A stretch of DNA of 64,000 nt, from the NCBI GenBank assembly GCA_964016885.1, contig OZ024740.1, positions 303,352,248 through 303,416,247 on the forward strand, in the 5' to 3' direction. Within the stretch, counting starts at the first letter, position 1; the number at the start of each line of letters is the position of its first letter. The translations under genes and the position numbers were made by a program. Shown here one piece after another: positions 45,238 to 56,318 of the stretch. This DNA comes from Eledone cirrhosa (taxonomy: Eukaryota; Mollusca; Cephalopoda; Octopoda; Eledonidae). The notes beneath the pieces are model-generated. The model was not told the origin of the DNA. It saw nothing but the letters and a program-made list of their open reading frames with translations, and searched no databases.

Positions 45238-45841
45238 TGTCATCATTACAGTCAACCTTGCCATGAACAAGTTACAGGGCAACAAACTAGCCAGACTTTC
45301 CCCATAACTGGAACACGCAGTTCCACATTGTAAATGTGGTTGGTGTTAGGAAGGCCATCCAACAGCCATAAAGACCCAGCCAAGACACAGTCCCATATGA
45401 GCAATGTATTGCCATGAGCAAGGTACAATGCTGCCAACTGGCCAGACTTACTGTAAATGTGACCATACTGTAAATGTGGTTGTTGTTCAGAAAGTCGTAA
45501 GCAGCTGTAAAAATCCCAGTCAAAACACAGGTCCCGCAATGAGCAAGGTTCGATGTAGCCAACTGGCCAGACTTACCTCATTACGGGTCCACCCAGCTCC
45601 CAAATACAGATCTACTTTTGAGCAAGGTATGGCATGGACAGACCCCTCTCATAACGGAACCAAGTGGTTGGTGTTAGGAAGAGCATCCAGTTGTAAAAAA
45701 AACTGGCCAAAATGCAGTTCCATCTGAGGAAGATGTGGTGCAGCCAACTGGCCAGACTTGCTTCATAACGTGGATGACCCGTCTGACCCATGCAAGCATG
45801 GAGAATAAAACAGTAAATGGTGATGATAATGATGATGATTG
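45238..45841 (+). repeat. S2 SINE with internal amplification
   Basis: The block GAGCAAGGTACAATGCTGCC and ACTGGCCAGACTTAC appears in about four versions spaced 100-130 bp before the normal tail (CCCATGCAAGCATGGAG, GATGATGAT). Confidence 0.7.
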
Positions 45842-46004
45842 CCTTTATCAGCATTAGCTTGTCCATTTTTCTGTGTCAACATAAGTTAAACAGTTCTGCA
45901 ATAGTGCATATTATTATTGTGTTTTAATCCACCTATGAAGACCTTTGTTATTAGATCAGACCTGACCACTTCAGCCTAGACTTTTCTTCAGTCAACCTCA
46001 ACCC

Positions 46005-46140
46005 TCATTATCCAAGCCCAAGCCAGTGTGGGAGTCTCTACCTGGTCATTCAACCTGCTAAAAATAGCAGCCTAATCTCTTGTAAATCACTCTGTCTTTA
46101 AAAATGAATGAATGACATATTGGATAATGTCAGAGTAGAA
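46005..46140 (+). repeat. Repeat V copy
   Basis: CTGCTAAAAATAGCAGCCTA, ATATTGGATAATGTC. Confidence 0.55.
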
Positions 46141-46297
46141 ATTTGCTCAAGCAAGACTGACCAAATTTTCTCCAAGCATGCATTGTTGACTTTAATTACC
46201 AATCCATACCTTCAGAATTATTCTCTATATATGTCAATCAAAATATTTAATATATTATATACATATGTGTATATAGAAGATGCACAGGAGTACCCAA

Positions 46298-46600
46298 GGG
46301 GAAGAGACTCAGTGATGTGAGTTTATTCCAGTCACAAGAAGGACCTATAGAAGTGGTTGATAGCTGCTGCTATCTAGGCGACCTAATTAGCAACACAAGA
46401 GGATACTAGAAAAAAAGATAAGATGGAAAAAGTTTAGAGTGTTACTCCCCCTCCCACTATTGACCACAAAAGGTTTCTCTTACGTATAGTAGGATGACTG
46501 TATGACGCCTGTGTGCAAAGTGCAATGCTGCATGATGCCATGCTCAGAAGAATCCACCCAACCCATGCAAGCGTGGAAAAAAACGGACGTAAAGATGATG
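46298..46600 (+). mobile_element. RTE-type LINE 3' fragment with tail
   Basis: Plus strand reads EGPIEVVDSCCYLGDLISNT near 46345, later LYDACVQSAMLHDA-like residues near 46498, and ends in CCCATGCAAGCGTGGAAAAA, ACGGACGTAAAGATGATG. That tail is close to the S2 tail. Confidence 0.7.
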
Positions 46601-46779
46601 ATATATGTATTTATTTATCACTTCACAGCAATAACCAGTAAGATGTTTCTAAAGTATGATTGTAGTTGGTTGAAAACAATATTGAGCTAGTGTATATGTA
46701 CATTGTTTCATTGAGAGAAACCAGCACTGTTATATTTAATGTAAGTAGGTTACATACCAATGAAGGAACCTGTAGGTGG

Positions 46780-46945
46780 TTTGAAGAAATAGCAACCGAA
46801 TCTCATTCAAGTTACCATTTATTATCTTGAAAAGAAAGTGACACATTGGCTAATGTAGTCCTAGAGAGAGAGAGAGAACAGGTAGCTATAACTGAAATGC
46901 CTTTGATTATAGGGCTGCTGGTCTCGGGGCTAAACAACAATAACA
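46780..46945 (+). repeat. Repeat V copy
   Basis: GGTGGTTTGAAGAAATAGCA, ACATTGGCTAATGTAGTCCT and TGAAATGCCTTTGATTATAG. Confidence 0.6.
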
Positions 46946-46984
46946 AATAAGTAAACTCAAAGATGAAATAGTCTGTCTTAAACC

Positions 46985-47235
46985 AGAAGGCTCATTAGGC
47001 CAGTGCTTATCCTGGTTTTGTGGTGTGAAGCGACAGATTATAAGACTCCCCACTGGACAGGATGACAGTCCATCACAGGGTTAAACCTCCAACTAGTGCT
47101 GGTACTCATTTTCAGCTGAGTATACTGGAGAAATGTGAAATAAAGTGTTTTACTCAAGAAATCAACATGCAATCCAACTCACGACATTATGAGCATAAGT
47201 CCAACACCCTTACCACTAGCCCATGCACCCCCACA
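46985..47235 (-). repeat. S3 SINE, near complete
   Basis: The minus strand starts GGTGCATGGGCTAGTGGTAA (box-A-like), then GTGAGTTGGATTGC and the S3 body to GGCCTAATGAGCC. Confidence 0.75.
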
Positions 47236-47717
47236 AAACTCAAAGATAGGTGAAGATATATTTTGATCAACTGAATCTGTTTTGTTTTGTTTTTTGTGAT
47301 CTCTTTTAAAGACTAATATGTTAGTCCAAATCCTCTGATTATGATATACATTACTACTGAGAGGATTACATTAATAGAATATCCATCTTTAAAAGCATTG
47401 CTCAAATAATATTTTCAAATGACTAACATTGCAGAACCATCTAACTCATGATAATATTTTTTTTAAATAGTTGTATAATTCTTAGAGAATGCTGAAAATA
47501 ATTGTAAACACAGTCAATTACTATAAATAATAGCTTAGAAAATCAGGTAACATATCCCTGTAGGGAAAAGTGTACAACTATCACCCAGATGGGCATGACA
47601 GCAACATGACAAAAGTACCCGGCCCAACCTGTGAAATGGTCGTGTTGATTGTCTACTGATTGTTGAGCCTCAACAAAGACCTCAGACGGACTACTTTCCT
47701 GAGTAGGTGTGCAGTGC
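47236..47717. other. Spacer
   Basis: A scrap of S2 body lies at about 47610-47650 (CCAACCTGTGAAATGGTCGT). The rest is unrecognised. Confidence 0.4.
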
Positions 47718-47924
47718 TCAAAAGGGCAATTTTTTTGTAGGGGAGTAATTTGTGCATTTCGTGTACAGCTGATTTACACATGGTTTTGAATGTAATGCTT
47801 TATGCATGGTCATCATTTTTCTTGTTCTGCGAACTATCTCATCACCTTCAGCCAGAGACCACTTGTGGATGCCAACGCTGTACCATATCACAGATACAGC
47901 CTGAGTTTCTACAGGAAGAATCAA
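47718..47924 (-). mobile_element. LINE C-terminal fragment
   Basis: Minus-strand frame VIWYSVGIHKWSLAEGDEIV followed by RRTRKMMTMHKALHSKPCVN and QLY. The pattern xRYSxGIIxWT...DRKTRKxMTxHxALHPKxDVxRLY belongs to a LINE lineage different from the RTE and CR1 copies here. Confidence 0.6.
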
Positions 47925-48182
47925 GTTTAGTTTATTGCATGTAGTTTAGATGTAAGTTTTAGACTGTGTAGATCTTTTTTTTTTTTTACATTGTTGTAAG
48001 CAGACACAAACACCTTCTTGACCCTCCCTCCTTCTTTGATCCAGCAGAACATCTAGGATGAAACAGCTTGTAGGAAAAGGGGGCTGGTACTTTTCTTATT
48101 TAACCTGAAATGGATGGAAGTCAAAGTAGATCTTGGCAGCATTTGAATTCAGAACACAGAGATCCAGAACAAATATCCAATG

Positions 48183-48328
48183 CTATAATGATTGTTTCTA
48201 TTTTAGGCACAAGGCCAGCAATAACTCAGTACATTACTGGTACTTTATTTTATCGACCCCCGTAAGGATGAAAGACAAAGTTAACCTCGGCGGGATAATG
48301 ATGCTGCCAAATCTACTGCCTAGTGCAA
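48183..48328 (-). repeat. S1 SINE, head truncated
   Basis: Complete from the 3' end to AAAGTTAACCTCGGCGGGAT, then it jumps to a scrap of the head. A weaker S1-like block precedes it at about 48100-48180. Confidence 0.75.
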
Positions 48329-48504
48329 AAGGTTAAACCCCAACAAAAATCTTGTTTCCTTCTGTTAACTACCATCAAAATATAATGAAAACTAGAAAGG
48401 AACTTTGAACTAAGCAATACTTTGAAGTGCTCCATGTATACAACACTCTCATATTATCTCCAGCAATAACATCATAAAATAAATTTATGTAATATGGAAC
48501 CAGC

Positions 48505-48810
48505 CCACACTGTAAAGTGGTCGTGTTGTTGACACAACAAAAAGCTCCCAGCCCACACTAAAGTGGTTATGTTATTGACATGACAAAAAAGCAGCCAGCT
48601 CACACTGTTAAGTGTTCATGTAGGTACCACAATAAAAGCACCCAGTACACTCTGTAAATGTGGTTGGTATTAGGGAGGGCATCCAGAAAATCAATTCTGT
48701 ATGAGCAAGACATGGTCATCTTATCTGGCTTGTCTCACAATAGAACATCTCGTCTAACCCATGCTAGCTTGGAAAATGAATGTTAAACAACAATGATGAT
48801 GATGATGAAA
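48505..48810 (+). repeat. S2 SINE
   Basis: Three body modules with CCCAGCCCACACTGTAAAG-like words, then CCCATGCTAGCTTGGAAAAT and GATGATGATG. Confidence 0.8.
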
Positions 48811-48887
48811 ATGACAAAATGAAAATGTCAGACAAACATAAATGTAAATACAGTAAATGTATGCAGTATTATAACAAATAATAATAA

Positions 48888-49062
48888 TTATTTCTACTTT
48901 TGGCACAAGGCCAGCAATTATTCCAGTGCATTACTGGTACTTTATTTTATCGACCTCGTAAGGATGAAAGGCAAAGTTAAACTTGGCGGGATTTGAACTC
49001 AGATCATTTGAACTCTATGCTGCAAAGCATGGCATCCGACCCTCTACCGATACTGCCAATCC
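48888..49062 (-). repeat. S1 SINE
   Basis: Near full-length, followed by an AAT microsatellite. Confidence 0.85.
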
Positions 49063-49732
49063 AATAATAATAATAATAATAATAAATGTTCTCAGAAACA
49101 GAAAATTTCAAAGAAAGAATATGTACCAGAAAAGCTGTGGAGACTTCCAGCATTCTTGGCTCCCCAGACTACATCCCTACTTACTGCTATCAGAGTGGAG
49201 TTGGCTGCCTGGAAGTGGAGTGTTTGTTCCAGTGTATCTCCCTCACCATCCTCTGGGGTGATGTATTTGTCATCCTGTCAGCCAGGACCAAGAGGCAGAG
49301 ATTAAGTTAGTTAGAAGTGGATGACCCTCGTTCAGATGTCACACATTTCTTCTTGTTTTCAGAAGATATAGGAGTTTCTTACATACATACACGCGTCATA
49401 GTAGTGAAATAGATTGTGTAAAGAGAAGTAATAAACAAGAGCCAATTACACAGTAAAACCTACATAGCAATGAAAAGAACACAGCAGAACATAACACATT
49501 CAAAACATATATGAACACTCACATCACAATGAAATAGTATAAGAAAAGAGATGAAAGAATGAAATATAAGAGGATGTAAGAGAACCAACCATACACTAAA
49601 AGAATAAGTCAGTATAATATAGTAAGAAAGTAAACAGCAGAAGCTCAAAACAAGAATGATAACCACACAAGGCCCCATGGAAACAATTATTTGAATACCC
49701 AATCACAACAAAATTATACCCTTGACTTTTTC
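49063..49732. other. Spacer, nothing firm
   Basis: 49085-49310 is open in two plus frames (92 and 74 residues) without a recognisable family. Part of it (CATCCTGTCAGCCAGGACCA) faintly resembles 28500-28520 in repeat U. Confidence 0.4.
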
Positions 49733-50035
49733 GTCGTCATCATCATCATCATCATCATCATTTACTGCCCATTTTCCATGCTAGCATGGGTTAGAAGAGC
49801 TGTCCCATTGTGAGACAAGCCAGATCAGATGACCATATTTTGCTGATACAGAACTGATTTTTGGCTAGGTTTCTATAGCTGAATGCTTTTCCTATTGCCA
49901 ACCACATTTACAGTGTGTTCTGTGTGCTTTTTGTCATGGTATCAATATGATTACTTTACAGTGTATACTGGGTGCGTTTTGTCATGATACCTATACAACT
50001 ACTTTATTGTGTGGACGGGATGCTTTAACAAAAAG
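49733..50035 (-). repeat. S2 SINE
   Basis: Starts at CATCATCATC (tail) with CCATGCTAGCATGGGTTAGA, then two body modules. Confidence 0.8.
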
Positions 50036-50139
50036 AAACCAGATATATAGAATAAACAGAATCAATAATGATAAACAATACAAAATCAATGACATGAATA
50101 AATAGTATATATCCATAAACATGATTCAGTGGGCAGACA

Positions 50140-50512
50140 TCATCATCATCATCATCATCACCGTTTTACGTCCGTTCTTCCACGCTAGCATGGGTTAGAC
50201 GGATTGTCTTGTTGTGGGCAGTGTCTGATCGGCTGACCATGCCTTGCTCATACAGGAACTGATTTTGGCTTGATTTCTACAGCTGGATGCCCTTCCTAAC
50301 ACCAACCTCATTTACAGTGAGTGCTGGGTGCTTTTTCGTGGCGCCTACACGTCCACTTTACAGTGTGGGCTGGGTGCTTTTTTGCCGTGGCACCTCCACG
50401 ACCACCTTGCGGTGGGGGGTGTGGGGGCATATTGTCTATATGCTTCAGCTTGTACCCATGGGAGGTCGGGTACTCTGTATTACTGCGTGACGCCAGAGAG
50501 TTGTAATTGGGT
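50140..50512 (-). repeat. S2 SINE
   Basis: CGTTTTACGTCCGTTCTTCC tail, nearly identical to the next copy over about 230 bp, then its own extension (GGTGGGGGGTGTGG) and a scrap of the RTE 3' region near 50490 (GTAATTGGGTAAGGTCGG). Confidence 0.8.
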
Positions 50513-50679
50513 AAGGTCGGCTTTTATCACCTCATCCCATATATATATATTTATATGTGTGTGTATGTGATACATATGTATGTGTGTGTCTGAGGACATA
50601 TTTGTGTGTAATACATATATTTGTGTGTATGTGAATGTTTAATACATATGTATATATAAATATATATATATTTATCATC

Positions 50680-50935
50680 ATCATCATCATCATCACCGTT
50701 TTACGTCCGTTCTTCCACGCTAGCATGGGTTAGACGGGTTGTCCTGTTGTGGGCAGTGTCTGGTCGGCTGACCATGCCTTGCTCATACAGGAACTGATCT
50801 GGCTTGATTTCTACAGCTGGATGCCCTTCCTAACACCAACCTCATTTACAGTGAGTGCTGGGTGCTTTTTCGTGGCGCCTACACGTCCACTTTACAGTGT
50901 GGGCTGGGTGCTTTTTTGCCGTGGCACCCTAATGA
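50680..50935 (-). repeat. S2 SINE
   Basis: Near-identical to 50140-50390, implying a young pair. A TG/TA-rich stretch (50540-50680) lies between them. Confidence 0.85.
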
Positions 50936-51056
50936 TTTATATGCAGACAATTACACATGAGTGGGATTTAGAGAGAGCCATAATCTAAATCCCACTTTAT
51001 GACCTCTATTGTGTCCCAAGTTTTGGATATCTTCCTGACACTCTGTACATTAATGA

Positions 51057-51265
51057 TATCTAGTATAGGCACAAGGCCAGTAATTTTGGGGAAGGGGAAA
51101 GTCGATTAAATCAACCTAGTACGTTACTGGTGCTTTATTTTATCGAATCCGTAAGGATGAAAGTTAACCTCGGCAGGATTTGAACTAAGACCGTAAAGGG
51201 CTGTAACTCTATGCTGCAAAGCATGGTGTCCGACTCTCTACTGATACTGCCAATCCACCGCCCTT
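51057..51265 (-). repeat. S1 SINE, long-body variant
   Basis: Full-length with GGGGAAAGTCGATTAAATC. Confidence 0.85.
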
Positions 51266-51286
51266 CTCCTTTACATTAAGGACCTA

Positions 51287-51425
51287 CTCTCGGGTCTCGA
51301 ATAATCACCCCACTTTATTCCAATAGCCCCACTTATTAAATTTTTCTAATCTTTCTCCGGCAAAACTTTATTTTAAGCAGTAGCATTCTAGCGACAAATT
51401 GTTTTAGATATTAAAAAAACATTAT
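51287..51425. mobile_element. MITE-A, left part only
   Basis: TACTCTCGGGTCTCGAATAAT intact, then CTCCGGCAAAACTTTATTTT, breaking off after ATTAAAAAAACATTATT. Confidence 0.75.
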
Positions 51426-51792
51426 TCTGATGTTTATAGCATATTTACTAGTGGACATACTGTTGTGAAAATTTACAGTAAACTAAATTCTATAATTTTT
51501 AATGTGATGCAATCATATTGCTGTATTATACTTTTCGAGAATGTTTTGCTATTGCAGTTTCATGTTAAAAGACATTAAACTAAATATTGTTGGGCATTTT
51601 GCCAACCACTTGACTGTCCATCCCCAGGCTCTAACCTAACCACATTCCCTAATCCCTCTTCCCCACAGTGTCAACTTTCTAAAATACCCTCTTTGACTGC
51701 ATTTTTCTTGTAGGCATTGATAAATAAGGTTCAAGATGACCATAAACCAATAACAAGATCACTAGTTTCAGAGAGATGAAATAAAGAAGATA

Positions 51793-52498
51793 TAGGGTTG
51801 CTAAGTTCTTTGAGGACACGTCTTTTAATAGCTCTAACTTTTTTCTGACTTCTTCTGATTATCATTTCTTTCCAGATAAATGATGACAGACATCAAGCTA
51901 ACTCAGCAAATGAAATGCCATGCTGTAATCGTTCCTTTAAAGGCAACTTTAATGGTTCTGGGAGTTGTAAGAAATGAGGGAGATGTCATTGTTCCTCACT
52001 TTCCTCAGGGCTTATGGGTCAATGTTGCTAACTATAAGGTGCTGGACAGGGCTGTGGTGCTTTGGATAGAGAGTGTAAGCAATGGAAGACACTGCGTCAT
52101 CTCATATGGCCAAGGCAATTCAAGAATGCATGAGTTAGAATCTCTACTATCACATCACCCCAAACATCTGGCCTCCCTACCAGCTCTCCAGACCTGAATC
52201 CATTAGACTATTATGTATGAATTATAGTTGAGAGGGAAGTCAATCAACACCCCCATAACACTATAAAATCTCCAAAGTCTGCCATAACTAGCACAATGTC
52301 CAGATTCAGGTATATCAACGTTTCAGACCTTGTATTGAAGCAGTCATCAATACTAACTGTTGATTCATTGAGTAGATATGTCAAGAAGAGTCTCAAGATT
52401 ATTCATGCCAATATTTTCTCAAATAAAGCTTTTCTTTCATGACTTATACGTCCTCTACTAAATACATGCAAATGTCTTCAAAGAACTGAACAACCTTG
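51793..52498 (+). mobile_element. Mariner deletion derivative (706 bp)
   Basis: Flanked by TA (51791-51792 and 52499-52500). The ends match inverted: TTGCTAAGTTCTTTGAGGAC at the left versus TTGTTCAGTTCTTTGAAGAC at the right. Inside is a partial transposase (51880-52197: LMVLGVVRNEGDVIVPHF, PQGLWVNVANYKVLD, VLWIESVSNG), then in another frame SSPDLNPLDYYV near 52180. The N-terminal half, with the DNA-binding domain and first catalytic D, is deleted. Related to, but not the same family as, 36806-38075. Confidence 0.85.
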
Positions 52499-52712
52499 TA
52501 TATTGCATGAAATCAAGGTCTCCAACTTAAAATATTTTAAGAATGAGTCACTGAAAACGTTGTGCTCAAGACAATCTCTCTCAATGTGAATGTACCCCCA
52601 CCATACACACACGCACATATACAGAGTATGACTTCAACCATAATTCTAATGTTAAGTTATATTATACAAAATACAAAGTTTTTTTTACCTGCTTTTTACC
52701 ATTTGTTAATAG

Positions 52713-52864
52713 GTTCTTCCTCATGGTGGCTGTTCTACAGCAACTCCCCATTGTTCTGCCATCTGTATAGACATGCTTAAAAATGGAGGCAATGCTGTTG
52801 ATGCTGCAATTGCATCTATGTTTTGTATTGGAGTTGTAAACCCACATCACTCAGGCATTGGCGG
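52713..52864 (+). CDS. GGT7: GGT7-like exon C: start of the GGT fold
   Basis: Acceptor TTTGTTAATAG, donor GTAAGTG. 50 codons plus two bases. The translation carries the family block ICIDMLKNGGNAVDAAIASM (residues 95-114), with the GGxAVDAA signature, then CIGVVNPHHSGIG, where the signature GIGG turn begins. In known GGTs this region forms the first strands and helix of the large subunit. It joins exon B without loss (GDPE then VLPHGG), which fits the short linker after the anchor in the family. No stop, and substitutions against the family are conservative, so it looks under selection. Confidence 0.95.
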
Positions 52865-52984
52865 GTAAGTGAACTTTTCTATACACATTTTTGTTGTTGT
52901 TGTTCCTGCTCTTCTTCTTTAGTCCCAGGTGAACAACTATGACCTAATGTGTTCCAGCCATAACCAACACATCTTTCTCAGGAT

Positions 52985-53225
52985 ATTTATGTCTATGATG
53001 CGCATGAAAGATGACAGCTGTATAAAAAAGTGCAGGGCGATCAAAATTGATGGTAGTTACGGAGTAGGTAGACCCAGAAAAACCTGGGACGATCTGATAA
53101 ATTCCGACCTTACACACTTGCACCTCTCTAAGACAATGTCACTGGACCGAGATCTTTGGCGCTACACAGTAATACAGAAGACCCGCCTTGCCTATGTACA
53201 AAGCGAAACCTACAGTCAGTAGGCT
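52985..53225 (+). mobile_element. RTE-type LINE 3' end
   Basis: Plus strand reads MRMKDDSCIKKCRAIKIDGS, GVGRPRKTWDDLINSDLTHL and LDRDLWRYTVIQKTRLAYVQ, nearly the same as the C-terminus of the copy at 29579-31975. It lies 120 bp after exon C. Confidence 0.85.
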
Positions 53226-53334
53226 CCTCTTAACCAAATATACACCCCAACACTATCCTCCCACTCCCACCAACACCACCCCCTCTCTATAAAGTTGGTC
53301 CACAACATCCAGTCCAAATAAATGGGATAAATGA

Positions 53335-53603
53335 GATCGAGATCGTGTAGGTGTCACAAGAAAAAAAAACACACTCCACGCTGTAATGTGGCCATGTAGG
53401 TAACACGGTAAAAAGTTCCCAGTTCCACACTGTAAATGTGGTTGGTGTTAGGAAGGGCATCCAGCCGTAGAAAACCTGCCAGATAGTCCTATATGAGCAA
53501 GACACGGTCACCCGACCAACCTTGCCTCAAGGGACAACTCCCGTCTAACCCATGCTAGTGTGGAAAGTGGACGAGGATGATGATGATGATGATGATGATA
53601 ATT
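53335..53603 (+). repeat. S2 SINE
   Basis: GGTTGGTGTTAGGAAGGGCA and CCCATGCTAGTGTGGAAAGT, tail GATGATGATGATGATGATGA. Confidence 0.8.
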
Positions 53604-53862
53604 CTCAAATGTGTTAAAATATTTTCAATGCAATAGTGTGTGATTTGTGTATTATCTAATGTGTTGTTCCTTTTTCTTTTTTAAATAGTAGTCTGGAATT
53701 TTAGGGAGACTTGGCTACTATTTCTTGCTAATAAAGCAATCATATAGAGACCTCTCCCTTAATGCTTCATTCTTTTGTTGTTATTTAGCCTCAGTTAAAC
53801 CTTGATTGAACAGAGCTTTCATCAGACAATCTCATCATAAGAATGTTCAGTACTACATTACA

Positions 53863-54044
53863 TAATTGTTTCTTCTTTTGGCACAAGGCCAGGTGCATTA
53901 CTGGTACTTTATTTTATCGACCCCGTAAGGATGAAAGGCAAAGTTAACCTCAACGGGATTTGAATTCAGAATGGCAAGGGCCGTAACTCTATGCGTCAAA
54001 GCATGGCGTCTGACCCTCTACTGATACTGCCAATTCACCGCCTA
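53863..54044 (-). repeat. S1 SINE
   Basis: Full-length apart from a small deletion after AAGGCCAG. Confidence 0.85.
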
Positions 54045-54294
54045 TCATCATTATATAATGACCAATGATGATGATGATTGTTTTAAAACAGTGGGATGGG
54101 ATTTAAGAGATACTTGGTTACTATTTCTAGATAGTAAAGCAACCACGTAAGAGATACTTCATTTGTTGTTGACATTGGTGGTCTTGTTGGGGTGAGGCTT
54201 ACAAGTTAAGTTTTCTACCTTAATCTTGTTGATGTTGGTGAATGAACTGTTCTGTTATATAGTCATTAGATATAGTAGATAAGAAGCAGCACAT

Positions 54295-54535
54295 GTATTC
54301 AAGACCGAAAAATAGGCCAGTTTGGCCAACATTTTGAAGGAAGCCAACTTCCGAGGCAAAGTTCTCACCTTAGAGGCTGGAGCCAGAGGCTTTGTGGGCA
54401 AATCTGCCTACAATCTCATGAAACAACTTTCAGTCTCTGGGAAGATGAAAACCAAAGAAGCAGCAGAAAGAAATTCCATCTGGATCTGGTCGAGAAAGAA
54501 CAAAAATGACCTCCATACCATATGAGAGGCATCAT
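54295..54535 (+). mobile_element. LINE C-terminal fragment
   Basis: KTEK, stop, ASLANILKEANFRGKVLTLE, AGARGFVGKSAYNLMKQLSV, AAERNSIWIWSRK. The pattern (KYxxLxxxLxxxG...VGxRGF...LLKxLGV...AAERSSxWLWxKR) is a recurrent end of invertebrate LINE proteins. The 67-residue frame is this fragment, not a host gene. Confidence 0.6.
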
Positions 54536-54829
54536 GTTTCTATTTTGACGCATGCTAAAGAAGTAATTGTAAGTGTGTTGTGGTTTGTATTGTTGGTGGC
54601 AGCACTGGTGATACTGTTGACATCTCACCATTTTGATGTTCAGATGACTTTACTAATTAGCTACCTCAAGCTCTCATGATTTACCAATAAAATAAGCTTA
54701 TTAACAGCAATTAAAAACTTTATAGTTCCATGTTGAAAACCTTTCCAAGATGAGTAAAGCTATGCCCAGATAAGTGCCCCACCCTAAATCTACTTCACCA
54801 ATCCCCCACGTACCTCCCCCACCCTAGCC

Positions 54830-55092
54830 CCCAGTCCACACTGTAATGTGGTTGTTTTGGTGCCACCACAATGTAAAGTGGTCATATAGGTGTCACGACA
54901 AAAAGTACCCCGTCCACACTGTAAATGTGGTTGGTGTTAGGAAGGGCTTCCATCCGTAGAAACCAAGACAGAACCAGTTTTGTATGAACAAGACACTGTC
55001 ACCTGATCTAGCTTGTATCACAACAGGACAACTTATCTAACCCTTGCTAGCATGGAAAAATGGGCACTAAACAGTGATGATGATGATAATGA
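54830..55092 (+). repeat. S2 SINE
   Basis: Two body modules, CCCTTGCTAGCATGGAAAAA, tail GATGATGATGATAATG. Confidence 0.8.
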
Positions 55093-55109
55093 AATATATG
55101 AGAATATGA

Positions 55110-55325
55110 AATAATTGTTTCTACTTTTGGCACAAGGCCAGCAGTTATCCCAGTACATTACTGGTACTTTATTTTATCGACCCTGTAAGGACGAAAGGAA
55201 AAGTTAACCTCAGCGGGGTTTCAACTCATATCATAAAGGGCCGTAACTCTATTCTACAACGTATGGCGTCCGACCCTCTACCGGTCTCAAAAATATGTTT
55301 GTTAAATATATATTTTATTTTATTT
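55110..55325 (-). repeat. Chimeric-head S1 SINE abutting a splice acceptor
   Basis: S1 from the 3' end to CGACCCTCTACCGG (55110-55282), then the leader TCTCAAAAATATGTTTGTTA and TATATATTTTATTTTATTTT, the reverse complement of 29230-29268. It stops about a dozen bases before the AG of exon D, so part of the U-rich stretch before that acceptor is repeat-derived. Confidence 0.8.
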
Positions 55326-55338
55326 TATTCATTTACAG

Positions 55339-55462
55339 TGGAGGTTTTATGATTGTTCACAACCACAAAACCATGGAAAGCACAGCTTTTGATTTCCGGG
55401 AGACAGCACCAAGTTCTGCCAATCCCAAGGTCTATGAAAATGATCCAAATTTGGCCATTAAG
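55339..55462 (+). CDS. GGT7: GGT7-like exon D: substrate-arginine block
   Basis: Acceptor TTCATTTACAG, donor GTATTTC (weaker than the others). The leading T completes the Gly codon left by exon C, then 41 codons follow. GGFMIVHNHKT continues the glycine-rich turn. DFRETAPSSA contains the arginine (residue 149) equivalent to the GGT arginine that binds the gamma-glutamyl alpha-carboxylate. The exon ends NLAIK in phase 0. Its upstream intron end is partly transposon-derived. Confidence 0.95.
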
Positions 55463-55665
55463 GTATTTCTTAATACTTCTGGAATTTTTGACATTTTTTT
55501 TATTTTTTTTATTTTTTTTATTTTTACATTTACATATCATTTGAATTTTCACAACTGGTTGCCCCTTCTAACGCTGACTATACAATCATGAAGTAGTGAA
55601 ATTTATTTGTCAGCTAGGTACTGTGACAAAAACAGTTAGATGTTTTGCTCAATGACATAGTTTAA

Positions 55666-56050
55666 CCCTTTCATGACTGTATTTCTAATGAAATACACTC
55701 TATTTTATTTTGAGGGATTTACTAAAATTATTATTTCGTTACTAGCATAGTAACTTAATGTAACATTCTTACAGGGGTTGTTGAAAAGTTTCTGGCTTTA
55801 AGGGTATTGCGAAAGGGTAGAGCTGTTACCTATACAGGGGAAGTAGGACTGCTGCAATAAGTATGTGAATCTGAGAGGGAAATATGTTGAATAAAATCAT
55901 AATTAACTGATCCTCCTGTATTTTCTTTCACTCAATGCCAGGAACTTTTCAGCACCCATTTGTATATAAAATTATGTTGGAAGATTTTATTTTAAAATGG
56001 ATGGTTTTATTTCATAGAATCAGAGGTGGTTTTGGCCAAGCTGGGTCAAT
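55666..56050. mobile_element. MITE-B interrupted by a mariner-type MITE
   Basis: TTAA at 55662-55665, then CCCTTTCATGACTG; the right part ends near CCAAGCTGGGTCAATAG. Removing 55772-55962 and one TA restores the order seen at 4933-5148. Confidence 0.8.
55772..55962. mobile_element. Mariner-type MITE (191 bp)
   Basis: TA flanks at 55770-55771 and 55963-55964. Inverted ends share TGAAAAGTTTCTGGC (left) and TGAAAAGTTCCTGGC (right, read inward). The interior is the reverse complement of the MITE at 63559-63769 over about 65 bp. No coding capacity. Confidence 0.87.
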
Positions 56051-56318
56051 AGCTATAGTAAGGTTGAACTCATAGAGAAATCAGTAAAGCACATTAATTA
56101 ACCTCACAGTGATTGTGGTACTATTATAGAGTATTGAATGTTTTATATATATATCTACAGATGATGTCAATACTCGATATATTATTCCAGTTTTATATGT
56201 GCTGCCAAAGCTAAAACAACTTGATGGTATGGTATGGTTCCATAATTCCTGGTGGAGTTTTAGAGATGTCCTATTGACATACGGCATTTCTAGCGCATTT
56301 TTTGTGGCATTATTCATA

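Noticed and set aside
49083..49310. Possible exon with open plus-strand frames
   Set aside because: No convincing acceptor and donor pair in a phase compatible with GGT exons B and C, and a faint link to repeat U.
51876..51978. Candidate extra GGT exon after a strong TTCTTTCCAG acceptor
   Set aside because: It lies within a TA-flanked mariner derivative, its possible donor would leave the wrong phase for exon C, and exon B joins exon C cleanly without it.
54322..54525. Small host protein of 67 residues
   Set aside because: The sequence matches a recurrent LINE C-terminal pattern, and its upstream continuation carries a stop.
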